From assembly GCF_900635955.1 (NCBI RefSeq), contig NZ_LR134201.1, positions 4,340,001 through 4,404,000 on the forward strand: 64,000 bases of DNA. The letters are read 5' to 3'. The stretch comes from Cedecea lapagei (GTDB lineage Bacteria; Pseudomonadota; Gammaproteobacteria; Enterobacterales; Enterobacteriaceae). The notes under the pieces are model-generated. The model worked only from the letters and a program-made list of their open reading frames with translations. It was not told the origin of the DNA and made no database searches. This document shows positions 44,382-58,225 of the stretch, piece after piece (within the stretch, counting starts at the first letter, position 1; the number at the start of each line of letters is the position of its first letter). Position numbers and translations under genes: made by a program.

Positions 44382-45566
44382 TTAGCTGAGAACTTTAGCA
44401 ACCACGCCAGCACCAACGGTACGACCACCTTCACGGATTGCGAAACGCAGACCGTCGTCCATCGCGATTGGGTGGATCAGGGTAACAACCATTTTGATGT
44501 TGTCACCTGGCATTACCATCTCTACGCCTTCTGGCAGTTCGATGGTACCGGTCACGTCAGTGGTACGGAAGTAGAACTGTGGACGGTAGCCCTTGAAGAA
44601 CGGAGTATGACGGCCGCCTTCGTCTTTGGACAGGATGTACACTTCAGATTCGAACTTGGTGTGCGGCTTGATAGAGCCTGGCTTAGCCAGAACCTGACCA
44701 CGTTCGATTTCTTCACGTTTGATACCACGCAGCAGAACACCAACGTTCTCACCAGCACGGCCTTCGTCCAGCAGTTTGCGGAACATTTCAACGCCAGTAC
44801 AGGTAGATTTCGCAGTATCTTTGATACCAACGATTTCTACTTCTTCGCCCACTTTAACGATACCGCGCTCTACACGACCGGTCACAACGGTACCACGGCC
44901 GGAGATGGAGAATACGTCTTCGATTGGCAGCAGGAACGGCAGGTCGATTGCACGTACTGGTTCTGGGATGTAGGAATCCAGGAAGCCAGCCAGCTCAACG
45001 ATTTTAGCTTCCCACTCTGCTTCGCCTTCCAGCGCTTTCAGAGCAGAACCACGGATGATTGGGGTATCATCGCCTGGGAAGTCGTACTGAGACAGAAGTT
45101 CACGAACTTCCATTTCTACCAGCTCCAGCAGCTCTTCGTCATCAACCATGTCACATTTGTTCAGGAACACGATGATGTAAGGAACGCCAACCTGGCGACC
45201 CAGCAGGATGTGCTCACGGGTCTGAGGCATAGGGCCGTCAGTTGCAGCAACAACCAGAATAGCGCCGTCCATCTGAGCAGCACCGGTGATCATGTTTTTC
45301 ACGTAGTCGGCGTGCCCTGGGCAGTCAACGTGCGCGTAGTGACGAGTCGGGGTGTCGTATTCAACGTGGGAAGTGTTGATGGTGATACCACGAGCTTTTT
45401 CTTCTGGTGCGTTATCGATCTGGTCGAATGCACGAGCAGAACCACCGTAGGTTTTAGCCAGAACGGTAGTGATTGCAGCGGTCAGCGTTGTTTTACCATG
45501 GTCAACGTGGCCGATAGTACCGACGTTAACGTGCGGTTTTGTACGTTCAAACTTTTCTTTAGACAT
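44382..45566 (-). CDS. tufB: Elongation factor Tu
   Basis: 394 aa, as in E. coli. Delivers aminoacyl-tRNA to the ribosome with GTP. G motifs GHVDHGKT (about 19-26), DCPGH (81-85) and NKCD (136-139) are intact. Located after the Thr-Tyr-Gly-Thr tRNA genes as in E. coli tufB, and cotranscribed with them from the promoter at 46310-46338. A second tuf gene (tufA) is expected elsewhere. Confidence 0.98.
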   Translation of the reverse strand: MSKEKFERTKPHVNVGTIGHVDHGKTTLTAAITTVLAKTYGGSARAFDQIDNAPEEKARGITINTSHVEYDTPTRHYAHVDCPGHADYVKNMITGAAQMDGAILVVAATDGPMPQTREHILLGRQVGVPYIIVFLNKCDMVDDEELLELVEMEVRELLSQYDFPGDDTPIIRGSALKALEGEAEWEAKIVELAGFLDSYIPEPVRAIDLPFLLPIEDVFSISGRGTVVTGRVERGIVKVGEEVEIVGIKDTAKSTCTGVEMFRKLLDEGRAGENVGVLLRGIKREEIERGQVLAKPGSIKPHTKFESEVYILSKDEGGRHTPFFKGYRPQFYFRTTDVTGTIELPEGVEMVMPGDNIKMVVTLIHPIAMDDGLRFAIREGGRTVGAGVVAKVLS

Positions 45567-45678
45567 CGATTGTCCCTCTAAGACACGGATAAATCGGTGA
45601 TATCACCACATCAACCAGGCATATGCCTGAATTAGCTGAATGCATTAACAGAAGAGAAACAGGGAGGAGATAAAGAAG

Positions 45679-45754
45679 TGGTGCTGATAGGCAGATTCGA
45701 ACTGCCGACCTCACCCTTACCAAGGGTGCGCTCTACCAACTGAGCTATATCAGC
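45679..45754 (-). tRNA. thrT: tRNA-Thr (anticodon GGT)
   Basis: 76 nt with encoded CCA: GCTGATATAGCTCAGTTGGT..., anticodon stem CACCC-TTGGTAA-GGGTG. Last tRNA of the cluster before tufB. Confidence 0.97.
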
Positions 45755-45763
45755 ACATCTTGT

Positions 45764-45838
<75 letters not shown>

Positions 45839-45951
45839 ATCCTGGAACTCGGCTACCTGAATCTTTCTGTAGTGAATATGAGAGAAGGCCTCTCAATATT
45901 CGAGCCGACAAACTGCTTGTCTATCGTCTCTGGCTTCGCAATGCGTTGCCG

Positions 45952-46122
45952 AATATGGTGGTGGGGGAAGGATTATTCGTCACTTCGTTCCTCACCCTGC
46001 GGGCCGCGATAAACGCGTTGTCCACTGCGTGGACTCGAACCTTGTCGAAGGTTCTTACCCTTCCCGACCGGCGCTAAACTCAGCATCACCGCTCGGTGTG
46101 ACCCAGTACTTCAGGTCTAATA
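45952..46122 (-). repeat. rtT-like repeat: duplicated tRNA-Tyr 3' end and spacer
   Basis: A 23-bp stretch at 45952-45974 is identical to 46119-46141, the last 19 nt of tRNA-Tyr with its CCA plus 4 flanking bases, giving a 167-bp period. E. coli tyrT is followed by similar rtT repeats (about 178 bp, each with 19 bp of the tRNA-Tyr 3' end), but such a unit in the tufB tRNA operon is unusual. A further 113 bp of unassigned spacer (45839-45951) lies between the repeat and tRNA-Gly. Confidence 0.75.
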
Positions 46123-46207
<85 letters not shown>

Positions 46208-46219
46208 TGGGGTACTTGA

Positions 46220-46295
<76 letters not shown>

Positions 46296-46309
46296 ATCAA
46301 GTAGCGCGC

Positions 46310-46338
46310 ATTCTAGGAAGACAGAGCCGCTCATGCAA
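46310..46338 (-). promoter_or_regulatory. Promoter of the thrU-tyrU-glyT-thrT-tufB operon
   Basis: Minus strand -35 TTGCAT (46333-46338), 17-bp spacer, -10 TAGAAT (46310-46315), then a GC-rich discriminator GCGCGC typical of stringently controlled stable RNA promoters. An AT-rich stretch GCGATTTTTTTG lies just upstream, as an UP element would. The remaining 46339-46743 up to coaA has no gene I can recognise. Confidence 0.8.
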
Positions 46339-46743
46339 CAAAAAAATCGCATAAAATGCACTACCGCTCACATTTTGCGCTAGATCTCGAAAATATGATG
46401 GCTAAAGCACCAATTGAGAGCAAATTTCCGCCATTCCAGCCTTTGCTTTTTTCCTGTCCCGGCGTTTTGGTATGCCAGAATGGCCAACCTTAGTCTTTAA
46501 AAAGCATTCCCTGTAGAGATTGCTCATCGGTCTCTCCTTTATCCGGCTGCAACGTGATGCATTCGCCGTAATACATCACTGCTGTTGATTTTTTCTTATC
46601 GTTCTCTTCATTCCGGTGTTACCCTCCTGCCCACTGTTGAAAAGTTAAATACGCTGCATACTCTTGATGCACTACGTTTGATTTCATGCGTCAGGGAGTG
46701 CAGTGCGTAAATTTTGTCCTGAATTACAGGCAGAAGCATGCTT

Positions 46744-47697
46744 ATGAGTAATAAAGAGCAAATGTTGGCAACGACCCCATATCTACAATTTGACCGGAGC
46801 CAGTGGGCGGCTTTGCGTGACTCAGTCCCCATGACGCTAACCGAAGGGGAAATAGCCCGGTTAAAAGGCATTAACGAAGACCTCTCCCTGGAAGAAGTGG
46901 CTGAAATTTATCTGCCGCTGTCTCGTCTGCTCAATTTCTATATCAGTTCAAACCTGCGACGCCAGGCGGTACTCGAGCAGTTCCTTGGCACTAACGGGCA
47001 GCGTATTCCCTATGTCATTAGCATTGCGGGAAGCGTGGCGGTAGGGAAAAGTACCACCGCTCGTGTACTGCAGGCGTTACTAAGCCGCTGGCCGGAACAC
47101 CGTCGGGTGGAGTTAATTACGACTGATGGCTTCCTTCATCCCAATAAAGTGCTCAAAGAGCGCAACCTGATGAAGAAGAAAGGCTTCCCGCAATCCTATG
47201 ATATGCATCGGCTGGTGAAGTTTGTGTCCGACATCAAGTCCGGCGCAACCAACGTGACGGCTCCGGTATACTCACACCTGGTGTATGACGTGATTCCTGA
47301 CGGTGACAAGATAGTCGCTCAGCCGGATATTTTAATTCTGGAAGGATTGAACGTTTTGCAAAGCGGAATGGATTATCCGCACGATCCGCATCATGTATTT
47401 GTTTCTGATTTTGTAGATTTTTCTATTTATGTCGATGCACCAGAAGAGTTATTACAGAACTGGTATATCAACCGTTTCCTGAAATTCCGGGAAGGCGCAT
47501 TTACCGATCCTAACTCTTATTTCCACAGCTATGCAAAACTTTCACAGGATGAAGCAGTGAATATTGCAATGCAGCTATGGAAAGAGATTAATCTATTGAA
47601 TTTACAGCAAAACATATTACCAACACGCGATCGTGCCAGCTTAATAATGACCAAGAGCGCCAATCATGCTGTTGACTGTGTTAAGCTAAGAAAATAA
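46744..47697 (+). CDS. coaA: Pantothenate kinase (type I)
   Basis: 317 aa (E. coli 316) from ATG 46744 (MSNKEQMLATTPYLQF); an in-frame ATG two codons earlier is an alternative. Phosphorylates pantothenate, the first and rate-limiting step of CoA synthesis. P-loop GSVAVGKST (about 95-103). Convergent with birA. Confidence 0.97.
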   Translation: MSNKEQMLATTPYLQFDRSQWAALRDSVPMTLTEGEIARLKGINEDLSLEEVAEIYLPLSRLLNFYISSNLRRQAVLEQFLGTNGQRIPYVISIAGSVAVGKSTTARVLQALLSRWPEHRRVELITTDGFLHPNKVLKERNLMKKKGFPQSYDMHRLVKFVSDIKSGATNVTAPVYSHLVYDVIPDGDKIVAQPDILILEGLNVLQSGMDYPHDPHHVFVSDFVDFSIYVDAPEELLQNWYINRFLKFREGAFTDPNSYFHSYAKLSQDEAVNIAMQLWKEINLLNLQQNILPTRDRASLIMTKSANHAVDCVKLRK

Positions 47698-47725
47698 TAA
47701 ATATGAGGGGGAACTCCCCCTCTAT

Positions 47726-48688
47726 TTAATTTGCCCCACGTAGCGAAATCTCACCGCCGACCCAGGCCTTTATTACGCCATCCTGCTCCAGTAATAACCC
47801 ACCTTGCTCATTAATACCGCGAGAAACACCATAAACCTCACGCTCGCCGATAATGAGTTTTACCGGACGATGAATAAAGTTATCCAGTTTTTCCCAGCGA
47901 GGAAGGAAAGGCACCAGGCTTTCCTGCTCAAAGAGCTGTAGAGCCGTACGGAGCTCATGGATGAGGGTTACTGCCAGCGTATTCCTGTCAATACGAATAC
48001 CGGCTTCCTGCAGATTAATCCAGCCCTGGTTAATCACATCTGCAGTGACATTACGCATCGCAAGGTTAATTCCTGCACCAATCACTATCTGCGCCGCGTC
48101 CCCTGTTTTTCCTGTTAGCTCAACCAGGATACCGGCGAGTTTGCGATCGTTGAGATAGAGATCGTTTGGCCATTTGACTCTGACATCTTCCGCGCCAAGG
48201 CGCTGCAATACCTCCGCCATAACGATACCAATAACGAGGCTAAGGCCGATTGCTGCGGCAGGTCCTTGTTCCAGACGCCAGTACATTGAAAGGTAAAGGT
48301 TCGCGCCAAAGGGTGAAAACCACTGACGCCCTCTTCTGCCGCGCCCGGCCTGCTGGTATTCGGCTATACAGGCGTCACCGGACTGAAGGGTACTGAGGCG
48401 GTCGAGCAAATACTGGTTAGTAGAATCAATAACAGGCAGTACAGCAACCGTCCCGCTATCGATTTGCGACTTAATAAAGCCTTCATCCAGCAGCTGGATA
48501 GGCTCCGGCAAGCTGTAACCCTTGCCCGGAACAGTGAAAACATCAATGCCCCAGTCGCGCAGGGTCTGAACGTGCTTGTTGATCGCGGCTCGGCTCATAC
48601 CTAACCGCTCACCCAGCTGCTCCCCGGAATGAAACTCACCGTCCGCAAGAATGCTGATTAACGTTAACGGAACTCGATTATCTTTCAC
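47726..48688 (-). CDS. birA: Biotin-protein ligase and biotin operon repressor
   Basis: 320 aa, as in E. coli. N-terminal helix-turn-helix (GEQLGERLGMSRAAINKHV), central ligase domain with GRGRRGRQW biotinyl-AMP loop (about 115-123) and KWPNDLY, C-terminal SH3-like domain. Overlaps the end of murB by 4 bp (ATGA), so translationally coupled. Confidence 0.98.
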   Translation of the reverse strand: MKDNRVPLTLISILADGEFHSGEQLGERLGMSRAAINKHVQTLRDWGIDVFTVPGKGYSLPEPIQLLDEGFIKSQIDSGTVAVLPVIDSTNQYLLDRLSTLQSGDACIAEYQQAGRGRRGRQWFSPFGANLYLSMYWRLEQGPAAAIGLSLVIGIVMAEVLQRLGAEDVRVKWPNDLYLNDRKLAGILVELTGKTGDAAQIVIGAGINLAMRNVTADVINQGWINLQEAGIRIDRNTLAVTLIHELRTALQLFEQESLVPFLPRWEKLDNFIHRPVKLIIGEREVYGVSRGINEQGGLLLEQDGVIKAWVGGEISLRGAN

Positions 48689-49713
48689 GCAATAGTCTCC
48701 ACGGCGCTGACTTCACCTTTACCACCCATAAAGCGAACTTCAGGCTCAAGCCAGACATCAAACTTTTCTCCGACTTGCTGGCGAATATAGTGAGCGAGGG
48801 CAACAACATCTGCGCTGCTGGCCTCTTCTTCGTTGATAATAACCAGAGCCTGTTGCCGATGAACGGCTGCACCTCCAATACGGTGGCCCTTAAGCTGACA
48901 CTGATCGATAAGCCAGCCGGCCGCAAGCTTAACGTTGCCGTCAGCCTGGGGATAATGCGGCACATTCGCCATGCTGGAGAGCAATTTCTCTGCCTGGACA
49001 GCGCTGATAACTGGGTTTTTGAAGAAACTTCCGGCATTACCATTCACTTTAGGATCGGGCAGTTTGGAGATCCGCATAGCGCAGACGCTTTCAAAAATCT
49101 GCTGGGCCGTAACGGTTGCCGGATCTAATTTAGTCAGATCGCCATAGCTGAGAACCGGCACCCATGCTTTTGGCAAACGGTAACCCACCGCCACAATCGC
49201 AAATCGATCCTGGTAGTCATGTTTAAAGATGCTATCACGGTAGCCAAAGCGGCATTCTTCGTTTGTTAAACGCAACACACGCCCGCTGCCAGCCTCAACG
49301 CAATCGACGTAATCGCAGACCTTTTTAATTTCGACGCCATACGCGCCAATATTCTGGATTGGTGAAGAGCCCGCGCACCCCGGAATTAAAGCAAGGTTCT
49401 CCAGGCCTGGCATGCCTTGCTGAAGGGTATATTCCACGAGATGGTGCCAGTTTTCACCCGCTCCGACATGCAGCAGCCAGGCATCATCCGTTTCGGCCAC
49501 CTGTATCCCTTTAATACGGTTTACAATAACCGTCCCCTCAAAATCCTGGAGGAAAAGCACATTGCTGCCCTCACCGAGGATAAGCACCGGCTGTTCGGCA
49601 TGCAAAGCTGCTGCCCATGCTTCGGTAAGCTGTTCTACAGATTCAGCGATAACAATACGCGAGGCACTTGCCTGAATAGCAAAGGTATTGAAGGGTTTAA
49701 GAGAGGAGTTCAT
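48685..49713 (-). CDS. murB: UDP-N-acetylenolpyruvoylglucosamine reductase
   Basis: 342 aa, as in E. coli with ATG at 49713 (MNSSLKPFNTFAI); an in-frame ATG at 49722 would add three residues. FAD enzyme reducing UDP-GlcNAc-enolpyruvate to UDP-MurNAc. LILGEGSNVLF, IGAYGVEI and NGNAGSFFKNP (with the catalytic Ser) are present. It lies just downstream of the second rRNA operon as murB does behind rrnB in E. coli. Confidence 0.97.
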   Translation of the reverse strand: MNSSLKPFNTFAIQASASRIVIAESVEQLTEAWAAALHAEQPVLILGEGSNVLFLQDFEGTVIVNRIKGIQVAETDDAWLLHVGAGENWHHLVEYTLQQGMPGLENLALIPGCAGSSPIQNIGAYGVEIKKVCDYVDCVEAGSGRVLRLTNEECRFGYRDSIFKHDYQDRFAIVAVGYRLPKAWVPVLSYGDLTKLDPATVTAQQIFESVCAMRISKLPDPKVNGNAGSFFKNPVISAVQAEKLLSSMANVPHYPQADGNVKLAAGWLIDQCQLKGHRIGGAAVHRQQALVIINEEEASSADVVALAHYIRQQVGEKFDVWLEPEVRFMGGKGEVSAVETIA

Positions 49714-49797
49714 GTCTGCCATTTCCGGAATATTAACAGGAGTAGTTTAACCGATCCTGCAGGGATTGGCTTGCCTGTCTCGGTATAACGCGCATAG

Positions 49798-49830
49798 CAA
49801 AAAGCCCCGGCCTTTAGGTCGGGCTGGGGC
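49798..49830 (-). terminator. T2 terminator of the second rRNA operon
   Basis: Minus strand AGCCC-GACCTAAAGG-CCGGGGCT with TTTTTGC following; the stem AGCCCCG-type arms and T tract are intact, unlike the matching place in the first operon. Confidence 0.8.
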
Positions 49831-49852
49831 TGATTTGATGCGGGGCAGTTTA

Positions 49853-49940
49853 TGGCGGGCGTCCTGCCCGCCACCGTTCGGGCCGTTGCTGCGCAACGTT
49901 CAAATCCGTTCCCGACGGATTTGTCCTACTCTCTGAGAGC
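49853..49940 (-). repeat. Three-hairpin post-5S module of the second rRNA operon
   Basis: Same order as in the first operon: 5S-like GAGAGTAGG remnant, stem 1 CAAATCCG/CGGATTTG (49901-49923), stem 2 CGTTGC/GCAACG (49884-49898), stem 3 TGGCGGGC/GCCCGCCA (49853-49873), then CTGCCCCGCATCAAAT. Only one copy here, between T1 and T2. Confidence 0.75.
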
Positions 49941-49960
49941 TGGGCCTGCAGATAGCACAT

Positions 49961-49997
49961 AAACAAAAAACCCCAGCCGTCAGGCTGGGGTTTTTTG
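49961..49997 (-). terminator. T1 terminator of the second rRNA operon
   Basis: Minus strand CCCCAGCC-TGAC-GGCTGGGG followed by TTTTTTGTTT, 10 bp after the 5S gene. A perfect 8-bp stem. Confidence 0.92.
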
Positions 49998-50006
49998 TTT
50001 TATTTG

Positions 50007-50126
50007 ATGCCTGGCAGTTCCCTACTCTCGCATGGGGAGACCCCACACTACCATCGGCGCTACGGCGTTTCACTTCTGAGTTCGGCATGGGGTCAGGTGG
50101 GACCACCGCGCTACGGCCGCCAGGCA
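50007..50126 (-). rRNA. rrf: 5S rRNA (second operon)
   Basis: 120 nt, same termini as the first copy (TGCCTGGCGG...CTGCCAGGCAT). No difference from the first copy was noticed. Confidence 0.97.
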
Positions 50127-50227
50127 AATTCTGTTCATTGACCGTCATATCTTCATATAACCATCAACTTAATCCTGAACTAAGCTGAAAATCTTCTTGC
50201 GTCTCTGCAAAACACCTTCGGTGTTGT

Positions 50228-53135
<2,908 letters not shown>

Positions 53136-53332
53136 TCACAACCCGAAGATGTTTCGCTTCAGATTATGAAAATTTGAGAGACTCGAACATGTCTTAACCC
53201 CATTCCTTATTACGGAGGAATGAGACGACATGTCGTTTCAATTTTCAGCTTGTTCCGGATTGTTAAAGAGCAAATACTTCGCAGCACACCGTCACCGGTA
53301 TACTCTGAAGTATTGAGTCGTGCATGAAATGA
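53136..53332 (-). promoter_or_regulatory. 16S-23S spacer, distal part, with boxA-like element
   Basis: Includes TGCTCTTTAAC near 53262-53272 (minus strand) and the same processing-stem sequences as the first operon up to about 53275, after which it diverges toward tRNA-Ala. Confidence 0.65.
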
Positions 53333-53408
53333 TGGTGGAGCTAAGCGGGATCGAACCGCTGACCTCCTGCGTGCAAGGCAGGCGCTCTCCCAGCTGAGCT
53401 ATAGCCCC
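53333..53408 (-). tRNA. tRNA-Ala (anticodon TGC) in the rRNA spacer
   Basis: 76 nt with CCA: GGGGCTATAGCTCAGCTGGG..., anticodon loop CCTTGCACG. Together with tRNA-Ile it marks this as an Ile-Ala type operon like E. coli rrnA, rrnD and rrnH. Confidence 0.97.
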
Positions 53409-53521
53409 ATCGATTTCGTAAAACCTTCGAATCACCATGAATTCGTCGCTAGTCAAGGCGCAGCCCCACGAAGCATACTTTCGTATGTGAGTGGTGCTGT
53501 AACGCAGGATAGCGGAGAATT

Positions 53522-53598
<77 letters not shown>

Positions 53599-53666
53599 AT
53601 AAGGTTTTACTGCTCGTTTTCTATCAGACAATCTGTGTGAGCACTACGCGGGTTGTATCTTTTAGG

Positions 53667-55208
<1,542 letters not shown>

Positions 55209-55384
55209 AAAAGTGTCTGATGCTCAAAGAATTAAAACTGTTTATAAAATCAGTAGTCACTCTTCAAGACTTGATATTTTGTTGCATCCGGAGATGCTGA
55301 GATATCAATCCTGCGAGTGCCCACACAGATTGTCTGATAAATTGTTAAAGAGCAGTGCTACTTTCTCAGTAGCGCGGGCTGTGC

Positions 55385-55412
55385 ATATTACGCTTTCCCG
55401 CTGCGTAGTCAA
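55385..55412 (-). promoter_or_regulatory. rRNA promoter P2 (second operon)
   Basis: Minus strand -35 TTGACT (55407-55412), 16-bp spacer, -10 TAATAT (55385-55390). A leader boxA TGCTCTTTAACAA follows near 55343-55355. Confidence 0.75.
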
Positions 55413-55483
55413 GCATTTATTTTTCGCTTCACTCCGCCTGACACGCCGCTTTGCAAGCCGTTGTTCCGTGTCAGTGGAGGCGC

Positions 55484-55535
55484 ATTATAGGGAGTTCTTC
55501 GGCGGTGACAAGCGTTTATTTAAAAAAACTTTCTG
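55484..55535 (-). promoter_or_regulatory. rRNA promoter P1 with UP element (second operon)
   Basis: Minus strand -35 TTGTCA (55506-55511), 16-bp spacer, -10 TATAAT (55484-55489), GC-rich discriminator GCGCCTCC. Upstream AGTTTTTTTAAATAAACG is a clear UP element for the alpha C-terminal domain. The -35 matches E. coli rrnB P1 and differs from the first operon here (TTGCAG). Lies 60 bp after the hemG stop. Confidence 0.88.
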
Positions 55536-55572
55536 ACCGCATTCTTTTTCGTCAACTAGCTTATTTACAACA

Positions 55573-56106
55573 CTATTTGGTGCTTAACTGTTCGATTTCA
55601 TGGGCAAAACGGGCTACCTGCTGCCAATCGGTATAAACCACTTCTTTACTTGTATCGGTTTCACCATCGGTCATTTTCATAATCAGGCGGATCATGAGGC
55701 GGTCCAGCCAGCCATAGCGCGGGTAGCGCAGCGCTCCGGCAAAGACTGCACAATGATCGGGTTGCCAGACCGAATTGAGCAAAAACTTACGTGTGTAGGA
55801 GTTTGTTTGCGGGGAACGTTTCTCTGGTTTGCGCGCAACAAGGTTAACCGAGAAGAATGCACTTGCTCGCGCCTTCAGCTGCTGCTGGTATTTTTTCACA
55901 AACGCATTAACGGAGGCGTGGAAATGCCCGTAGCGAATAGAAGCGCCAATAACCACCCGGTCATAGTTAGCCCAGGCAATATCCTCACAGCGATGAAGAT
56001 TCACCACATCACTCTCAACGCCCAGCTCTTTCAGTTCAGAAGAGATATAAGACGCAATCTCACGAGTTTGACCATCTCGGGTCGAAAACAGAATTAGGGT
56101 TTTCAC
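55573..56106 (-). CDS. hemG: Menaquinone-dependent protoporphyrinogen IX dehydrogenase
   Basis: 177 aa (E. coli 181). Flavodoxin-like enzyme oxidising protoporphyrinogen IX with quinone, membrane associated. FMN-binding FSTRDGQTREIA (about 7-18) and the long insertion loop typical of HemG are present. Follows trkH by 11 bp; lies just upstream of the rRNA operon as hemG does before rrnA in E. coli. Confidence 0.97.
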   Translation of the reverse strand: MKTLILFSTRDGQTREIASYISSELKELGVESDVVNLHRCEDIAWANYDRVVIGASIRYGHFHASVNAFVKKYQQQLKARASAFFSVNLVARKPEKRSPQTNSYTRKFLLNSVWQPDHCAVFAGALRYPRYGWLDRLMIRLIMKMTDGETDTSKEVVYTDWQQVARFAHEIEQLSTK

Positions 56107-56117
56107 ACAGGCTCCGG

Positions 56118-57569
56118 TTACTCGCGCCAGAAAGTAGGCGTGAACAGTACTAACAGGGTAAACACTTCAAGACGACCAAACAGCATATTCGCGATCAGGA
56201 TCCATTTGGCAACGGGATTCATGCTGGCAAAGTTATCCGCCACCACGCCAAGACCGGGACCAAGGTTATTCAGCGTTGCAGCAACAGAGGCGAATGCCGA
56301 AAAGTCATCGACGCCGGTCGCGATGATGGCCAGCATGCTGACGATAAACACCAGCGCATAAGCAGAGAAGAACCCCCATACGGCTTCGAGGATGCGTTCC
56401 GGCAGGGCTCGGTTCCCAAGCTTAATGCTATAAACAGCGTTCGGGTGCACCAGGCGTTTCAGCTCACGGTTGCCCTGTTTGAACAGCAGCAGGATACGAA
56501 TAACTTTCAGGCCGCCCCCGGTAGAGCCCGCACAGCCACCGATAAAAGCAGAACAGAGCAGCAATACCGGCAAGAATAGCGGCCAGCGGGCAATGCTGTC
56601 CGTGGTAAAGCCCGCAGTTGTCGCCATTGAGACAACCTGGAAGAAGGCCTGGTTCAGCGTCTGCCAGGCTGACTGGTAGGTATTGTGGAACCAAAGCACC
56701 AGCGTACAAACCAGAACCAGCGATAGCTGCACGCCGATGAACATCCGAAATTCCGGGTCACGCCAGTACACCTTCAGGCTGCGTCCGCTGAGCAAGGAGA
56801 AGTGCAGGCTGTAGTTACAGCCTGAGATCAGCAGGAAGATAGCGATGATGGTATTGATTGTCGGGCTATTGAAGTAGCCGACGCTGGCGTCATGAGTCGA
56901 GAAGCCGCCAATCGCAATAGTAGAGAAGCTATGCCCGATGGCGTCAAATGCCGGCATACCGGCAAACCAAAGCGCAAGCGCGCAGGCAATCGTCAGCAGG
57001 ACGTAAATAAGCCACAGCGTCTTTGCCGTTTCGGCAATACGTGGGCGCATCTTGTTATCTTTTAGTGGCCCCGGCATTTCTGCCCGATAGAGCTGCAGGC
57101 CCCCAACGCCAAGAATAGGCAAGATAGCCACCGCGAGGACGATGATCCCCATCCCGCCGAACCACTGAAGCATCTGGCGATAGAAGAGAATAGCGTGAGG
57201 TAAAGAGTCCAGACCCACCAGCGTTGTCGCGCCGGTGGTCGTCAAGCCCGAGAAGGATTCAAAAAAGGCGTCTGTGACCGTCAGGTTTGGCCGCTCGGCG
57301 AAAACAAAAGGTAGCGCACCCACGCTGCCCAGCACGGTCCAGAACAGCACCACGATCAGGAAACCTTCTTTCGGTTTGAGATCCCTTTTCTCCCGACGGT
57401 TCGGCCACCACAGCAGAGAGCCTATTGCCAGGGCGACAAAAAAGGTTTGGGTAAAGGCGCGGCCGGCACCGTCACGATAGAGTAGAGCCACTAAGCCGGG
57501 GAGAATCATGGTTCCGGAAAAGAGAATAACCAGCAGACCAACGATTCGGGTAATGGCGCGAAAATGCAT
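56118..57569 (-). CDS. trkH: Trk system potassium uptake protein TrkH
   Basis: 483 aa, as in E. coli. Potassium channel-like inner membrane protein with four pore repeats; selectivity stretches SGLTTTGATT, SIGGFSTHD, TTAGFTTDS and NNLGPGLG are visible. Works with TrkA. In a run yigZ-trkH-hemG on one strand. Confidence 0.98.
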   Translation of the reverse strand: MHFRAITRIVGLLVILFSGTMILPGLVALLYRDGAGRAFTQTFFVALAIGSLLWWPNRREKRDLKPKEGFLIVVLFWTVLGSVGALPFVFAERPNLTVTDAFFESFSGLTTTGATTLVGLDSLPHAILFYRQMLQWFGGMGIIVLAVAILPILGVGGLQLYRAEMPGPLKDNKMRPRIAETAKTLWLIYVLLTIACALALWFAGMPAFDAIGHSFSTIAIGGFSTHDASVGYFNSPTINTIIAIFLLISGCNYSLHFSLLSGRSLKVYWRDPEFRMFIGVQLSLVLVCTLVLWFHNTYQSAWQTLNQAFFQVVSMATTAGFTTDSIARWPLFLPVLLLCSAFIGGCAGSTGGGLKVIRILLLFKQGNRELKRLVHPNAVYSIKLGNRALPERILEAVWGFFSAYALVFIVSMLAIIATGVDDFSAFASVAATLNNLGPGLGVVADNFASMNPVAKWILIANMLFGRLEVFTLLVLFTPTFWRE

Positions 57570-57610
57570 TTCAGCCGCTTCCTATAATATCTATAAATAA
57601 CGAGGTGGGA

Positions 57611-58225
57611 TTATTGTTCAATCGGCAATAAATGCAATGCACCGCGGCTAAAATCACCCAGCCTGGCGCTGAAGGTGGCCACCTGGGTTTGCGGCAAAGC
57701 GACACGCAGAGCGACGGCGGCCTCGAAGCTGCTCTCCAGGATAAGACCATCGCTTTGCCTGAGCAGCGCTTCCACCCCCGTCAGCTGCGAATAGTCACAC
57801 TGCAAAGTGTATTCGGTTAAGGGCACTTTGAGCACCGTCGGTAGCTGGTTTAACGCCAGCTGCACGCCACCGCCATAGGCCTTAACCAGGCCACCTGTGC
57901 CTAACTTCACCCCGCCGTAGTAGCGCACAACAACCGCGGTGATTTCCCCAATCCCTTTCCCCATCAGCTGCGCCAGCATGGGCTTCCCTGCGGTGCCGGC
58001 AGGCTCACCGTCATCCGAAAAGCCAAGCTGCTGTGAATCATCCGGGGCTCCGGCAACCCACGCCCAGCAATGGTGCCGGGCGTCCGGGTGTTCAGCCCGT
58101 ACCTTCTCAACAAACGCCTTAGCCGCTATCACCCCGTCGGTATGGGCGACACAGGTAATAAAGCGGCTTTTTTTAATCTCCTCGCTAACCGTAAGAGGCT
58201 CAGCGGGGATTGGCCAGCTCTCCAT
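57611..58225 (-). CDS. yigZ: IMPACT family protein YigZ
   Basis: 204 aa, as in E. coli. The UPF0029/IMPACT signature GEPAGTAGKPMLAQL and VVVRYYGGVKLGTGGLVKAY are present; C-terminal RNA-binding-like subdomain. Function in bacteria unsettled. Overlaps the pepQ stop by one base (TAATG). Confidence 0.95.
   Translation of the reverse strand: MESWPIPAEPLTVSEEIKKSRFITCVAHTDGVIAAKAFVEKVRAEHPDARHHCWAWVAGAPDDSQQLGFSDDGEPAGTAGKPMLAQLMGKGIGEITAVVVRYYGGVKLGTGGLVKAYGGGVQLALNQLPTVLKVPLTEYTLQCDYSQLTGVEALLRQSDGLILESSFEAAVALRVALPQTQVATFSARLGDFSRGALHLLPIEQ

Noticed and set aside
44472..45581. 369-codon open frame opposite tufB
   Set aside because: Antisense shadow of tufB caused by codon bias; no independent evidence.
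46339..46743. Possible small gene in the coaA upstream region
   Set aside because: Only an 87-codon frame overlapping the coaA start on the opposite strand is open; it lacks a ribosome site and recognisable sequence.
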